64,000 bases of DNA from Riemerella columbipharyngis (GTDB lineage Bacteria > Bacteroidota > Bacteroidia > Flavobacteriales > Weeksellaceae): contig NZ_FNAS01000007.1 in the NCBI RefSeq assembly GCF_900101995.1, positions 32,371-96,370 on the forward strand, given 5' to 3'. The notes beneath the pieces are model-generated. The model was not told the DNA's origin and did not search any database. It saw only the letters and a list, made by a program, of their open reading frames with translations. The position numbers and the translations under genes are program-made. The stretch's first letter is position 1. Every line of letters starts with the position of its first letter. This document shows, piece after piece, positions 9,339 through 18,764 of the stretch.

Positions 9339-9521
9339 ATGGCAAAGAAAGGAAATAGAGTTCAAGTTATCTTAGAGTGTACGGAGCATAAAGAAAGTGG
9401 TATGTCGGGAATGAGCAGATATATCACTACTAAAAATAAAAAGAATACAACAGAAAGATTGGAGCTTAAAAAGTACAATCCAGTTCTTAAAAAATATACC
9501 GTTCACAAAGAAATCAAGTAA
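9339..9521 (+). CDS. rpmG: Ribosomal protein bL33
   Basis: The 60-residue protein ([18 protein letters not shown]...) has a single Cys, so it lacks the paired CxxC motifs of the zinc-binding form. It starts 8 bp after rpmB. Confidence 0.95.
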   Translation: MAKKGNRVQVILECTEHKESGMSGMSRYITTKNKKNTTERLELKKYNPVLKKYTVHKEIK

Positions 9522-9539
9522 TAATAAAGATATTTTACA

Positions 9540-9689
9540 ATGGCAAAGAAAGTAGTAGCAACTCTGCAAACAGCGTCTAAAAAGATGACTAAAGTGGTGA
9601 AAATGGTAAAGTCTCCTAAGACAGGTGCTTACATTTTCGAAGAAAAAGTAATGAATGCAGATGAAGTAGATGCATATCTTAAAAAATAA
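9540..9689 (+). CDS. DUF4295 protein, probable ribosomal protein bL38
   Basis: A 49-codon frame from ATG 9540 to TAA 9687-9689 encodes a very basic protein starting MAKKVVATLQTASKKMTK and ending DAYLKK. It sits 18 bp after rpmG and before ftsY, the position in which DUF4295 genes occur in Bacteroidota. From memory, the Flavobacterium johnsoniae ribosome structure showed a phylum-specific protein named bL38 encoded at this place; I cannot verify that here. The composition and operon position alone support a ribosomal role. Confidence 0.85.
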   Translation: MAKKVVATLQTASKKMTKVVKMVKSPKTGAYIFEEKVMNADEVDAYLKK

Positions 9690-9713
9690 TCTAAATCATC
9701 ATTGAAATATTTT

Positions 9714-9740
9714 AAAACTATCCTAAATTGGGGTAGTTTT
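9714..9740 (+). terminator. Intrinsic terminator after the rpmB operon
   Basis: AAAACTA at 9714-9720 pairs with TAGTTTT at 9734-9740, extended by CC/GG, and is followed by ATTTTTTT. Confidence 0.7.
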
Positions 9741-9774
9741 ATTTTTTTATTATTTTAGTATAATTGAAAATCAT

Positions 9775-9782
9775 TATCTTTG
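9775..9782 (+). promoter_or_regulatory. Candidate -7 element TATCTTTG for ftsY
   Basis: It matches TAnnTTTG and lies 20 bp before the ftsY start, just after the upstream terminator. The mRNA leader would be very short. Confidence 0.5.
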
Positions 9783-9801
9783 GAAAAATGTATAAATAAT
9801 T

Positions 9802-10758
9802 ATGTCTTGGTTTAAAAAAATATTCAAAAAAGAGGAAAAAGAAACCCTCAATAAAGGCTTGGAAAAATCAAGCAGAGGTTTTTTTGAGAAAATTTCTAAA
9901 GTTGTCGTAGGGAAAAGTAAGGTAGATGATGAGGTGCTTGATGACTTGGAAGAGGTGCTTATTGCATCAGATGTGGGCGTTCAGACGACTATAAAAATAA
10001 TAGAAAGAATAGAGGAAAGAGTTGCTCGAGATAAGTATCTTAATGTGGAGGAACTCAATAATATCCTTCGAGAAGAGATTACTGCACTACTGCTGGAAAA
10101 TCCGCACGCTGCTACCGGAAATATAGATGCGTCTAAAAAACCTTATGTCATTATGGTGGTCGGAGTAAACGGAGTAGGTAAAACTACGACTATAGGGAAA
10201 TTGGCACATCAGTTTAAGTCCCAAGGGAAGAAAGTCGTACTGGGGGCGGCAGATACTTTCCGTGCTGCAGCAGTAGATCAATTGGTCATTTGGAGTGAGA
10301 GAGTAGGAGTTCCTATCGTTAAGCAAAATATGGGTTCCGACCCCGCATCTGTAGCATTTGATACGGTGCAGAGTGCAGTAGCCCAGCAGGCTGATGTGGT
10401 ATTGATAGATACAGCGGGGCGTTTGCACAATAAGGTCAATCTAATGAATGAGCTGTCAAAGATAAAAAGGGTAATGCAGAAAGTCATTCCCGATGCACCG
10501 CACGAGGTTCTATTGGTATTAGATGGTTCTACGGGGCAGAATGCTTTTGAACAAGCCAAGCAATTTACAGCGGCTACGGAGGTGAACGCTTTAGCGATAA
10601 CTAAATTGGATGGTACGGCCAAGGGAGGAGTTGTGATAGGAATTTCGGATCAGTTTCAGATTCCGGTGAAGTATATTGGAGTAGGAGAACGAATGGAAGA
10701 CTTGCAATTGTTTAACGGCACCGAATTTGTGGATTCTTTTTTTAGAAAAAGAGGTTAG
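9802..10758 (+). CDS. ftsY: Signal recognition particle receptor FtsY
   Basis: The 318-residue protein has a short basic N-terminus and the SRP GTPase NG domain: G1 GVNGVGKTTT (121-130), DTFRAAAVDQL, DTAGRL and the TKLDGTAKGG motif. FtsY receives ribosome-SRP complexes at the inner membrane. The long acidic A domain of E. coli FtsY is absent, as is common outside the Enterobacteria. Confidence 0.96.
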   Translation: MSWFKKIFKKEEKETLNKGLEKSSRGFFEKISKVVVGKSKVDDEVLDDLEEVLIASDVGVQTTIKIIERIEERVARDKYLNVEELNNILREEITALLLENPHAATGNIDASKKPYVIMVVGVNGVGKTTTIGKLAHQFKSQGKKVVLGAADTFRAAAVDQLVIWSERVGVPIVKQNMGSDPASVAFDTVQSAVAQQADVVLIDTAGRLHNKVNLMNELSKIKRVMQKVIPDAPHEVLLVLDGSTGQNAFEQAKQFTAATEVNALAITKLDGTAKGGVVIGISDQFQIPVKYIGVGERMEDLQLFNGTEFVDSFFRKRG

Positions 10759-10769
10759 CATTAATTATT

Positions 10770-11021
10770 AGGGGAATTTTATCATGGATTATTTTTGGTT
10801 TAATTGTAGGAGCTATTACTAAGGCTATACATCCAGGACAAGATTCGGACGGCTAGATAGTAATGATAGTTATTGGTGTTTTAAGAAGTTTGTTAGGAGG
10901 CTGGATGGGTACTTGACTTTTTAGAATAGATGTTACAGGGTTTGATATCAAAAATTTTGTAGTGACTATTGGAGGGGGCGTATTGCTTTTAACTCTATAT
11001 AGTTTTATTAGAAGGGAGTAG
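10770..11021 (+). pseudogene. Decayed GlsB/YeaQ/YmgE-type small membrane protein
   Basis: In a single frame the region reads as a typical transglycosylase-associated (GlsB/YeaQ) protein: GILSWIIFGLIVGAITK, then VIGVLRSLLGGWMGT, then a final hydrophobic helix. The usual ATG before GILSW is AGG (10770-10772). Two in-frame stops interrupt it: TAG at 10854-10856, where the family normally has Trp (GGW), and TGA at 10914-10916. No indel is needed, so all three lesions are point changes. Confidence 0.8.
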
Positions 11022-11041
11022 TGATATTTACAATAAAAAGT

Positions 11042-11070
11042 AAAGCCGTTTCAAAAATCGAAATGGCTTT
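11042..11070. terminator. Bidirectional terminator
   Basis: AAAGCCGTTTC pairs with GAAATGGCTTT (one G-T mismatch or wobble) around a 7-base loop. It lies between the plus-strand ftsY region and the convergent dipeptidyl peptidase gene, with T-rich sequence to the right and A-rich sequence to the left. Confidence 0.7.
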
Positions 11071-11092
11071 GTTTGTTAATGGCTTAGACTTT

Positions 11093-13228
11093 TTATAAAT
11101 TATTTAGGATAAAGTCCGTCATTTTCTCATAGAGGTGGTGTCTGGTATATCCGCCGTATATTCCGTGGTTTTTGTCGGGATAAGCCATAAATTGGAATTG
11201 CTTTTTATTTTGGATTAAAGCTTCTTCAAAAACCATAGAGTTCTCGAAATGGACGTTGTCGTCGGCAGTACCGTGTATAAGCAGGAATTTTCCTTTCATA
11301 AGATTTGCATAGGAAGTAGGCGAGTTAGTGTCATAGCCTTGGGGGTTTTCTTGTGGAGTTCTTAGAAAACGCTCCGTGTATATAGAGTCATAGAAACGCC
11401 AGTTGGTTACGGGTGCTACGGCAATACCCATTTTGAATACATCGGCACCTTTTGTCATTGCGAGACAGCTCATATATCCGCCAAAGCTCCAGCCGAAAAT
11501 TCCAATCCTATTGTCATCAATATAAGGCTGTTGTCCGAACCATTTTGCAGCAGCAATTTGGTCTTCTATTTCATATTTGCCAAGGTTGAGGTAGGTTGCT
11601 TTTTTGTATTTAGCCCCTTTGAAGCCTGTTCCTCTGCCATCTACACAGGCTACGATATAGCCTTTTTGTACCAAAAGATTGAACCAAGGTCCGTTCCAGC
11701 TGTCCCACGAATTATTAACTTGCTGAGACCCTGGACCCGAATATTGATATATAAACAACGGATATTTCTTATGCGGGTCAAAGTTTTTAGGTTTAAGTAT
11801 CCACGCATTCATATCTTCTCCGGCATTATTCTTAATGGTAAAAAATTCTTTCGTTACGAAGAGGTCTTCTTTTGTTCTCTCGAGAAGTCTTTCGTTGTTT
11901 TCCAATACTTTAATGGTCTTGCCGTTATCGGTTTTCAGTTCATATACGGGGGGAGTATTGGCGTTAGAATGAGTATTTATAAAATATTTGAAATTTTGGC
12001 TGAAAGAAGCATTGTTGATTCCTTTGGACTCCGAAATGATTTCGGATTTTCCATTTTTGATATTGATTTTGGCAATTACTCTGTTTATGCTTCCATTTTG
12101 AGTCGTTTGTACATAGACATTGTTGGTGTTAGGGTTGTATCCGTAGTAGTCTGTAATTTCCCATTTTCCTTTTGTTACTTGCTTTTTCAGCTTGCCGTCG
12201 GGCATATACCAATAGAGATGTCTATATCCGTCTCGTTCGGAAGTCCAGAGCATAGAATTGTCGTTTAGGAATTCCAGAGTCAAGTTGTCGGTTTCTATCC
12301 AAGCCTTATCTGTTTCGCTAAACAGTTTTTTTGATGAAGCATTATTGGTATTGATACTGATGAGATCTACTTTGTTTTGATGGCGGTTAGAGGTTGCCAC
12401 TACGATATTATTAGCCTTATTTGTTCTGAAAATTTTAGGGATATAATAGTTTTCGTAGGAAGAGAGGTCTATGGGCTGAATGCTTTTAGAGTCTAAATGG
12501 TAGACGAATAAGCTTACCACAGAGTTGTTCTCGCCAGCTTTTGGGTATTTGTACTTAAATTCTTTTGGATAAAGATAATTTTTGTAGGAAGGGATAGTCA
12601 TTTCCGGGACATTAGATTCATCAGATTTTACAAAAACAATTTCATTTCCGGATTTATCCCATTCGTATTGTCTTGCGTGTCCAAATTCTTCTTCATAGAC
12701 CCAGTCGGCAAGTCCGTTTAGGATTTTGTTTTTAGCACCGTCGTTTGTGATTTGTACGATAGAGCCGTCGGATAGGTTTTGGTAAAAAATATTGTTATCC
12801 GCGATAAAAGCCACTTTGGAGCCGTCCGGAGAGAAAGCTGGTTCCTGTACATAGTTGCCGTTGTTTAGGGCTGTGGTTTTTCCCGTTTTCAGATCTTTCA
12901 CCTCAAATTTGCCGTAGAAGGAGTACCTGTAAATGGGTTGTTTGTCTGTTAGTAATAGTATTTTGGTTTCATCATCGGATAGAGTATAGTCCTCAAAAGA
13001 GCCTTGTACGATGTAGCCTTCGTTTTTTTGGTCCTTGTAAGAATATTTTGCGATACCGTTTTGGTCTATTACGGCATATTCTTCACCGTTTCTAAGGGAA
13101 GCAATCCCCTCGATGCCTTTCGGATAATACTTTCCCGAGTAGATTTTGTCTAAAGTAACTTCTTGTGCGGTGAAACCGTTAACACCTATCAGCATGATTC
13201 CTATTGCTGCTATGATTGATTTTTTCAT
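11093..13228 (-). CDS. Dipeptidyl peptidase IV (S9 family, prolyl-type)
   Basis: From the ATG at 13228 the protein has 711 residues: a signal peptide (MKKSIIAAIGIMLIGVNGFTA), a beta-propeller DPPIV N-terminal domain and a C-terminal alpha/beta hydrolase domain. Catalytic residues are Ser about 581 in GWSFGGYMS, Asp about 657 in GTADDNV and His about 688 in DKNHGIYGG. The family removes X-Pro dipeptides from peptides in the periplasm or at the cell surface, feeding peptide catabolism. The frame extends seven codons upstream to 13249, but the shorter form begins directly with the signal peptide. Confidence 0.92.
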   Translation of the reverse strand: MKKSIIAAIGIMLIGVNGFTAQEVTLDKIYSGKYYPKGIEGIASLRNGEEYAVIDQNGIAKYSYKDQKNEGYIVQGSFEDYTLSDDETKILLLTDKQPIYRYSFYGKFEVKDLKTGKTTALNNGNYVQEPAFSPDGSKVAFIADNNIFYQNLSDGSIVQITNDGAKNKILNGLADWVYEEEFGHARQYEWDKSGNEIVFVKSDESNVPEMTIPSYKNYLYPKEFKYKYPKAGENNSVVSLFVYHLDSKSIQPIDLSSYENYYIPKIFRTNKANNIVVATSNRHQNKVDLISINTNNASSKKLFSETDKAWIETDNLTLEFLNDNSMLWTSERDGYRHLYWYMPDGKLKKQVTKGKWEITDYYGYNPNTNNVYVQTTQNGSINRVIAKINIKNGKSEIISESKGINNASFSQNFKYFINTHSNANTPPVYELKTDNGKTIKVLENNERLLERTKEDLFVTKEFFTIKNNAGEDMNAWILKPKNFDPHKKYPLFIYQYSGPGSQQVNNSWDSWNGPWFNLLVQKGYIVACVDGRGTGFKGAKYKKATYLNLGKYEIEDQIAAAKWFGQQPYIDDNRIGIFGWSFGGYMSCLAMTKGADVFKMGIAVAPVTNWRFYDSIYTERFLRTPQENPQGYDTNSPTSYANLMKGKFLLIHGTADDNVHFENSMVFEEALIQNKKQFQFMAYPDKNHGIYGGYTRHHLYEKMTDFILNNL

Positions 13229-13384
13229 ATCAAGATAAAATTTTATCAAATATAAACATTTCTAAGGAATTGAAAAAAAGAATTGTTAAGAAGCAGGGGG
13301 CATAGAGGAGAGATAATAATTTATTGGATAAAATTTTCTTTATTCTCTCAAAAAATATTAAATTTAGGGGTTGAAAAAAATAGT

Positions 13385-13392
13385 TAAGTTTG
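13385..13392 (+). promoter_or_regulatory. Candidate -7 element TAAGTTTG for kdsA
   Basis: The octamer matches TAnnTTTG and lies 15 bp before the chosen start at 13407, which argues against the upstream TTG start at 13371. Confidence 0.5.
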
Positions 13393-13406
13393 CAAAAATT
13401 ACCCTT

Positions 13407-14216
13407 ATGATAGAGCATTTAGAAAACATTAAACATAAAAATTCCAAAAACTTTTTTCTGATAGCGGGCCCTTGTGCCATAGAAAATGAAAAAATGGCAA
13501 TGGATATTGCAGAAAAAATCATTGAGATAACGGATAAGTACCAAATTCCGTACATATTCAAAGGGAGTTTCAAGAAGGCCAATCGTTCTCGGATAGATTC
13601 TTTTACGGGGATAGGAGATGAAAAGGCTCTTGAAATTATTTGGAAAGTAAGTGAGAAGTTTGGAGTACCTACTACTACGGATATTCACGAAAATGCACAT
13701 GCGGCTTTGGCGGCACAGTTTGTAGATGTTTTGCAGATTCCTGCATTTTTGGTAAGGCAGACGGATTTGGTTGTTGCGGCGGCAAAAACAGGGAAGTGCG
13801 TTACGCTGAAAAAAGGACAATTTCTTTCACCTGGGGCTATGAAGTTTGCGGTGCAAAAGGTGTTAGATTCCGGTAATGATAAGGTGGCGGTTATAGAACG
13901 CGGGAATACCTTTGGTTATACGGATTTGGTAGTGGATTTCAGAGGGGTTCCCATGATGCAGCAGTTTTCGCCGGTGATATTAGATGTTACGCACTCTTTG
14001 CAGCAGCCCAACCAAGACAGCGGCGTTACAGGTGGTAAGCCACAGCTGATAGAAACCATTGCGAAAGCCGGTATTGCTACGGGAGCAGATGGACTTTTTA
14101 TAGAAACCCATCCGGAGCCTAAGTCTGCGAAATCAGATGGTGCTAATATGCTGCCGCTTGATCAGTTGGATGGGCTTTTGGCAAAACTTGTCAGAATAAG
14201 AGAAGCTATTTTATAA
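13407..14216 (+). CDS. kdsA: 3-deoxy-8-phosphooctulonate (KDO-8-P) synthase
   Basis: The protein has 269 residues from ATG 13407. It carries IAGPCAIEN, GVPTTTDIHE, ERGNTFGYTDLVVDFRG and FIETHPEP, all KdsA motifs. The enzyme condenses arabinose 5-phosphate and phosphoenolpyruvate to KDO-8-phosphate for lipopolysaccharide core synthesis. The Cys in the AGPC motif marks the metal-dependent class, as in Aquifex; E. coli KdsA has Asn there. A longer reading from TTG 13371 would overlap the likely promoter. Confidence 0.94.
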   Translation: MIEHLENIKHKNSKNFFLIAGPCAIENEKMAMDIAEKIIEITDKYQIPYIFKGSFKKANRSRIDSFTGIGDEKALEIIWKVSEKFGVPTTTDIHENAHAALAAQFVDVLQIPAFLVRQTDLVVAAAKTGKCVTLKKGQFLSPGAMKFAVQKVLDSGNDKVAVIERGNTFGYTDLVVDFRGVPMMQQFSPVILDVTHSLQQPNQDSGVTGGKPQLIETIAKAGIATGADGLFIETHPEPKSAKSDGANMLPLDQLDGLLAKLVRIREAIL

Positions 14217-14237
14217 TTCCATTTAAATCATTTTATT

Positions 14238-16415
14238 TTGAAAAAATTATATTTAATACTACCTCTGTTACCATTCTTTGCATTCTCGCAAGTAGAAAAA
14301 AGCAAGGATATAAAGGGGATTGTATTCCAAAAGAAAAAGAAATCTACAGACCTTACCAATACAGCTATCTCTACTAAAGATGCTCGACAAGTAGCAACGG
14401 TTTCGGGCGGCATAGAGGGGATTATCAAAACGCTGCCCTCTGTAAATTCTAATACCGAGCTCTCTTCGCAATATATGGTAAGGGGCGGAAATTACGATGA
14501 GAATCTTATCTATGTTAATGATATAGAGCTCTATCGTCCTTTTCTTATTCGTAATGCTCAGCAGGAGGGAATGAGCGTCATCAATCCTGATATGGTTTCT
14601 GCCATTAGTTTCTCGCCGGGCGGTTTTGAAGCGAGGTATGGCGATAAGATGTCTTCGGCACTGAATATCTATTATCGGGAGCCAAGACGCAATGAGCTTT
14701 CCGGGGCGGGTAGCCTTATCGGTAGCAGGCTTTCGGTGGGTGTTGTATCAAAGGATAGAAAACTGGCGGCATTGGTTTCCGGGCGTTACAGAAACACCAA
14801 TTTAGTTCTCAATACCCTTAACGAAGATACGGATTTCAATCCTCAGTACTTAGATGTACAGTCTTATATCAATTATCATTTTAGCCCAAAATGGACGCTT
14901 TCTTTTTTAGGCTATTATTCTAAAAACGATTACCGTATGGTTCCAAAGAAAAAAACAGTGAACTTTGGAACATTGCAGCAGCCTATTACGCTTAATGTTT
15001 TTTATGGAGGGCAAGAAGCGGATTCTTATAAAAATATGATGGGGACGGTGTCTCTCAACTTTAAGCCTAATAAAAAATGGCAGTTTATATTAGATAATTT
15101 TGCTTATCAGAATAGAGAACGAGAGTATTTCAGTATAGGTTCTGCGTATCAGATTCTGTCTTTTGATCCTCAGACGGGAGCGCCTTTGCCGTCTTATGAT
15201 TTGGGCGGACAGATAGATCATGCAAGAAATGACCTTCTGGTAAAAACCGTAGGAAGCCAGCTGAAAGCACGCTATTCTCCTAATGCAAACTCCGATATAG
15301 AAGTTGGGCTAAAATACGAAAAAGAATTTCTAAAAGATAATACCAATGAATGGCAGCTGGTGGATTCTTTAGGGTATAGCAAGCCGAGAGCTTTCTTGCC
15401 ACCGGGGCAATTGGATACCGCCCCTTTGAAACTTAGGTATCATATTCATGGGGTTAATGAAATTCGTTCTGTGAGATTATCCGGTTATGCGCAATTGTCC
15501 AAAAAATTCTATATAGGAGAAGCAAAAGCCTATATAAATGCGGGAGTAAGGGCACAAAACTGGAGTTACAATAAGCAGAGTTTGATCTCACCGAGATTGC
15601 AGTTTGCACTAAAGCCAGATTGGGAGCAGGATATGCTCTTTAGAATTTCTGGAGGGATATATTATCAATCACCTTATTACAAAGAAATAAAGAATTTGGA
15701 TGGGCAGTTTGACCCTAATATAAAGGCACAGAAATCGATGCAGGTTATCGTCGGTAACGATTATGAATTCCAAATGGCAGGCAGACCGTTTAAACTTACG
15801 ACAGAAATTTACTATAAGGGAATGAACCACCTTATCCCTTACTATATAGACAATGTGAGGGTGAGGTATTCCGGCAATAATAGTGCTAAGGGCTATGCGT
15901 ACGGCGTAGATACAAGGCTCTACGGGCAGTTTGTTCCCGGTGTGGATTCGTGGATATCTGCGAGCTATGCCCGATCTTTTGAGAACATAGACGGGCGGGG
16001 GTATATCCCAAGACCTACGGACCAAAGATTTAGGTTTGCAATGTTTTATCAGGATTATATGCCGAAGTTTCCAAGTATGAGGGTTAATCTTACCTTAGTG
16101 TATGCTTCCGGGTTGCCAAACGGGGCGGTAGTTTTTGCTGACCCATATCAATATCAGAAGAGGCTGCCGGCTTATCGCAGAGTGGATATAGGGCTTTCCA
16201 AAATTTTTATAGACCAAAATGAAAATAAGGCTTATGGAAATTTTTGGAGGCATTTCAGAGAGTTGTCTTTGGGGGTACAGGTGTTCAACGCATTTAATAT
16301 TAACAATACGATTTCCAATCAGTGGATTAACGATATTAATACCGGCTATGTTTATCCAGTTCCGGTAAGGCTTACGGGGCGTTTTTTCAATGTTAAGTTG
16401 AATTTCAAATTATAA
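14238..16415 (+). CDS. TonB-dependent receptor (plug and barrel, no N-terminal extension)
   Basis: The 725-residue protein starts with TTG (MKKLYLILPLLPFFAFSQ), a clear Sec signal peptide ending at FS-Q. The plug begins near residue 50, with VRGGNYDENLIYVNDIELY and ending near MSSALNIYY, followed by a long beta-barrel ending FFNVKLNFKL. It is a TonB-linked outer membrane transporter of unknown substrate. It lies 21 bp after kdsA and 13 bp before the E1 gene, so co-transcription is possible although no functional link is obvious. Confidence 0.85.
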   Translation: MKKLYLILPLLPFFAFSQVEKSKDIKGIVFQKKKKSTDLTNTAISTKDARQVATVSGGIEGIIKTLPSVNSNTELSSQYMVRGGNYDENLIYVNDIELYRPFLIRNAQQEGMSVINPDMVSAISFSPGGFEARYGDKMSSALNIYYREPRRNELSGAGSLIGSRLSVGVVSKDRKLAALVSGRYRNTNLVLNTLNEDTDFNPQYLDVQSYINYHFSPKWTLSFLGYYSKNDYRMVPKKKTVNFGTLQQPITLNVFYGGQEADSYKNMMGTVSLNFKPNKKWQFILDNFAYQNREREYFSIGSAYQILSFDPQTGAPLPSYDLGGQIDHARNDLLVKTVGSQLKARYSPNANSDIEVGLKYEKEFLKDNTNEWQLVDSLGYSKPRAFLPPGQLDTAPLKLRYHIHGVNEIRSVRLSGYAQLSKKFYIGEAKAYINAGVRAQNWSYNKQSLISPRLQFALKPDWEQDMLFRISGGIYYQSPYYKEIKNLDGQFDPNIKAQKSMQVIVGNDYEFQMAGRPFKLTTEIYYKGMNHLIPYYIDNVRVRYSGNNSAKGYAYGVDTRLYGQFVPGVDSWISASYARSFENIDGRGYIPRPTDQRFRFAMFYQDYMPKFPSMRVNLTLVYASGLPNGAVVFADPYQYQKRLPAYRRVDIGLSKIFIDQNENKAYGNFWRHFRELSLGVQVFNAFNINNTISNQWINDINTGYVYPVPVRLTGRFFNVKLNFKL

Positions 16416-16428
16416 AAAAATAATCAAA

Positions 16429-18498
16429 ATGGCAAATACTCATCATATAAGCAATGAAGTTTTAAGAAAAGCATATCGTCAAATGATGCTTGCTAAGGCA
16501 ATGGCGGACATTTACGAAGAAAATAGGAGTATTTGCAAATATGTGCATAGTACTTCGCGCGGCCACGAAGCCATACAGCTAGCAGCTGCCTATCAGATGG
16601 AGTCGGAAGATTGGATATCGCCGTATTATCGAGATGACAGTATGCTTTTGGGTATGGGATTCACGCCTTACGAGCTTATGTTGCAACTTTTAGCAAAAGC
16701 AGACGATCCCTTTTCCGGAGGGCGTTCGTATTATTCTCATCCATCGAGCAGAGCAGAGGATAAACCCAAGATCATCCATCAGAGTTCTGCTACGGGGATG
16801 CAGGCAATTCCGACTACCGGTGTGGCACAAGGTATCCGCTATATAGAAACTTTTGGATTAAAGAAATTTAAGAATAACCCCGTAGTACTGTGTAGTTTGG
16901 GGGATAACTCTGTGACGGAGGGGGAGGTAAGCGAGGCGTTTCAGTTTGCGGCACTTCATGAATTGCCCATTATATTTTTGGTTCAAGATAATGAATGGGG
17001 GATTTCCGTAACGAAAGAAGAAGCACGTACCGCTGATGCTTACGAGTTTGTAGAAGGTTTTAAGGGGATGAACCGTATGCATGTAGATGGTACGGATTTT
17101 ATCCAAAGCTACCAAGCGATGAAAGAGGCGGTGGACTTTGTGCGGAGAGAAAGGCAGCCGTTGTTGGTTTGTGCTAAAACAGTTTTGATAGGGCATCACA
17201 CTTCGGGGGTGCGCCGAGAGTTTTACAGAGATGAGGCGGATTTGAAAAAACATAGAGCAAAAGACCCCGGTAATATCCTTAGAGCAAAATTAATAGAAAG
17301 CGGTTGGGCAGAGGAGGACCTCAATGAGATAGAGAAGGAAGCACGCCGAGAGGTAGAAGCAGATTTTGAAAGGGCTAAGAATGCTAAGGAGCCGTCTGTG
17401 GACGATGTAGCCACTTATGTCTATGCACCTTGTCCGATAACAGAGGAGAGTGGAACACGCGAGCCCGAGGGGGTAAAAGATAAAATCGTAATGGTAGATG
17501 CTGCCATACACGCCATACAAGAACTGATGAACAAACACCCCGAGGCTGTACTCTATGGTCAAGATGTGGGCGCAAGAATAGGCGGCGTGTTTAGAGAGGC
17601 GGTTACTTTGGGAAACAAATTCGGAAATAAAAGGGTTTTCAATACCGCTATTCAGGAGGCTTATATTATAGGTTCTACTGTGGGGATGAGTGCTGTGGGG
17701 TTAAAGCCGATTGTGGAAGTCCAGTTTGCGGACTATATTTATCCGGGGATTAATCAACTGATCACGGAGATTTCTAAATCTTGCTATCTCAGCCACGGCA
17801 AATATCCTGTGAGTAATATCATCCGTGTACCGATAGGTGCTTACGGCGGTGGTGGACCTTATCATAGTGGGAGTGTAGAAAGCTTACTCTGTAATGTTAA
17901 AGGCATAAAGGTGGCTTATCCAAGTAATGCCGCTGATTTTAAGGGGCTTCTGAAAGCGGCGTATTATGACCCTAATCCTTGTGTGATGCTTGAGCACAAA
18001 GGCCTTTATTGGTCAAAAGTTCCCGGCACCGAAGATGCAAAAACCATAGAACCGGCAGAAGATTATATCTTACCATTTGGAAAAGGAAGAATAATGATAA
18101 GAGCTGACGAGGAAGAGATTAAAAAAGGACGGACGATGGTAATTGTTACCTATGGAATGGGTGTTTATTGGGCTAAAGAAGCGGTAAAAGATTATAAAGG
18201 TAGGGTAGAAGTAATAGATTTAAGGACTCTTAATCCTCTGGATGAAGATTTGGTTTACAACAGCGTGAAGTGCCATGGTAGATGTCTTGTTCTTACAGAG
18301 GAGCAGCTTAATAATTCTTTTGCGGAAGCTTTTGCATCAAGGATATCTAAGGCTTGTTTTCGTTGGTTAGATGCACCGGTGGAAACTATGGGGGCGTTGG
18401 ATTTGCCTGCGATACCGGTGAACTCTGATTTAGAAAAAGCAATGCTTCCTACTGCGGTTAAAGTGAGAGATAAGATAGCAGAAATTTTAATTTTTTAG
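16429..18498 (+). CDS. 2-oxoacid dehydrogenase E1, fused alpha and beta subunits
   Basis: The 689-residue protein fuses an E1-alpha-like half (about 1-320, thiamine diphosphate motif from GDNSVTEGE to QDNEWG) to an E1-beta half (about 345-689, with GQDVGARIGGVF and PIGAYGGGGPYHSG). This architecture is common in Bacteroidota and is usually annotated as branched-chain 2-oxoacid dehydrogenase E1. It decarboxylates a 2-oxoacid and transfers the acyl group to the lipoyl E2. E2 and E3 are not nearby. Substrate (branched-chain acids or pyruvate) is not certain. Confidence 0.9.
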   Translation: MANTHHISNEVLRKAYRQMMLAKAMADIYEENRSICKYVHSTSRGHEAIQLAAAYQMESEDWISPYYRDDSMLLGMGFTPYELMLQLLAKADDPFSGGRSYYSHPSSRAEDKPKIIHQSSATGMQAIPTTGVAQGIRYIETFGLKKFKNNPVVLCSLGDNSVTEGEVSEAFQFAALHELPIIFLVQDNEWGISVTKEEARTADAYEFVEGFKGMNRMHVDGTDFIQSYQAMKEAVDFVRRERQPLLVCAKTVLIGHHTSGVRREFYRDEADLKKHRAKDPGNILRAKLIESGWAEEDLNEIEKEARREVEADFERAKNAKEPSVDDVATYVYAPCPITEESGTREPEGVKDKIVMVDAAIHAIQELMNKHPEAVLYGQDVGARIGGVFREAVTLGNKFGNKRVFNTAIQEAYIIGSTVGMSAVGLKPIVEVQFADYIYPGINQLITEISKSCYLSHGKYPVSNIIRVPIGAYGGGGPYHSGSVESLLCNVKGIKVAYPSNAADFKGLLKAAYYDPNPCVMLEHKGLYWSKVPGTEDAKTIEPAEDYILPFGKGRIMIRADEEEIKKGRTMVIVTYGMGVYWAKEAVKDYKGRVEVIDLRTLNPLDEDLVYNSVKCHGRCLVLTEEQLNNSFAEAFASRISKACFRWLDAPVETMGALDLPAIPVNSDLEKAMLPTAVKVRDKIAEILIF

Positions 18499-18703
18499 TC
18501 TAAAAGGAGCTTTTTATTAGCATTTTTTTATAGTCTTTTATTATTTATATCGTTTATAAATAGAGTTTTTTGTGTTAAAAAAAAGTTTTGTTTTAAATTA
18601 TTTTTTGTATTAGTGTTTTATTGGTATTGATATTTTTTGTTATAATTTGTTTTTGTATAATATTTGTTAAAAACAAATTTTTTTGTAAAAAAATGTAATA
18701 ATG

Positions 18704-18735
18704 TTTGGTAGTGTTAAGTTTTATTAACACTTTTG
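18704..18735 (+). promoter_or_regulatory. Candidate promoter and operator before the first SusC gene
   Basis: TTTG (18704-18707) and CACTTTTG (18728-18735) lie 20 bp apart, resembling a -33/-7 pair. Between them is a perfect inverted repeat, GTGTTAA-N6-TTAACAC (18711-18730), a plausible operator. The surrounding 266 bp is extremely AT-rich. Confidence 0.4.
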
Positions 18736-18764
18736 CATCTTAAAATAATCTTAAAATTTATTAT

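Noticed and set aside
11531..12268. 245-codon open frame antisense to dipeptidyl peptidase IV
   Set aside because: The sense gene is a clear DPPIV with its catalytic triad; the antisense product has no recognisable features or promoter.
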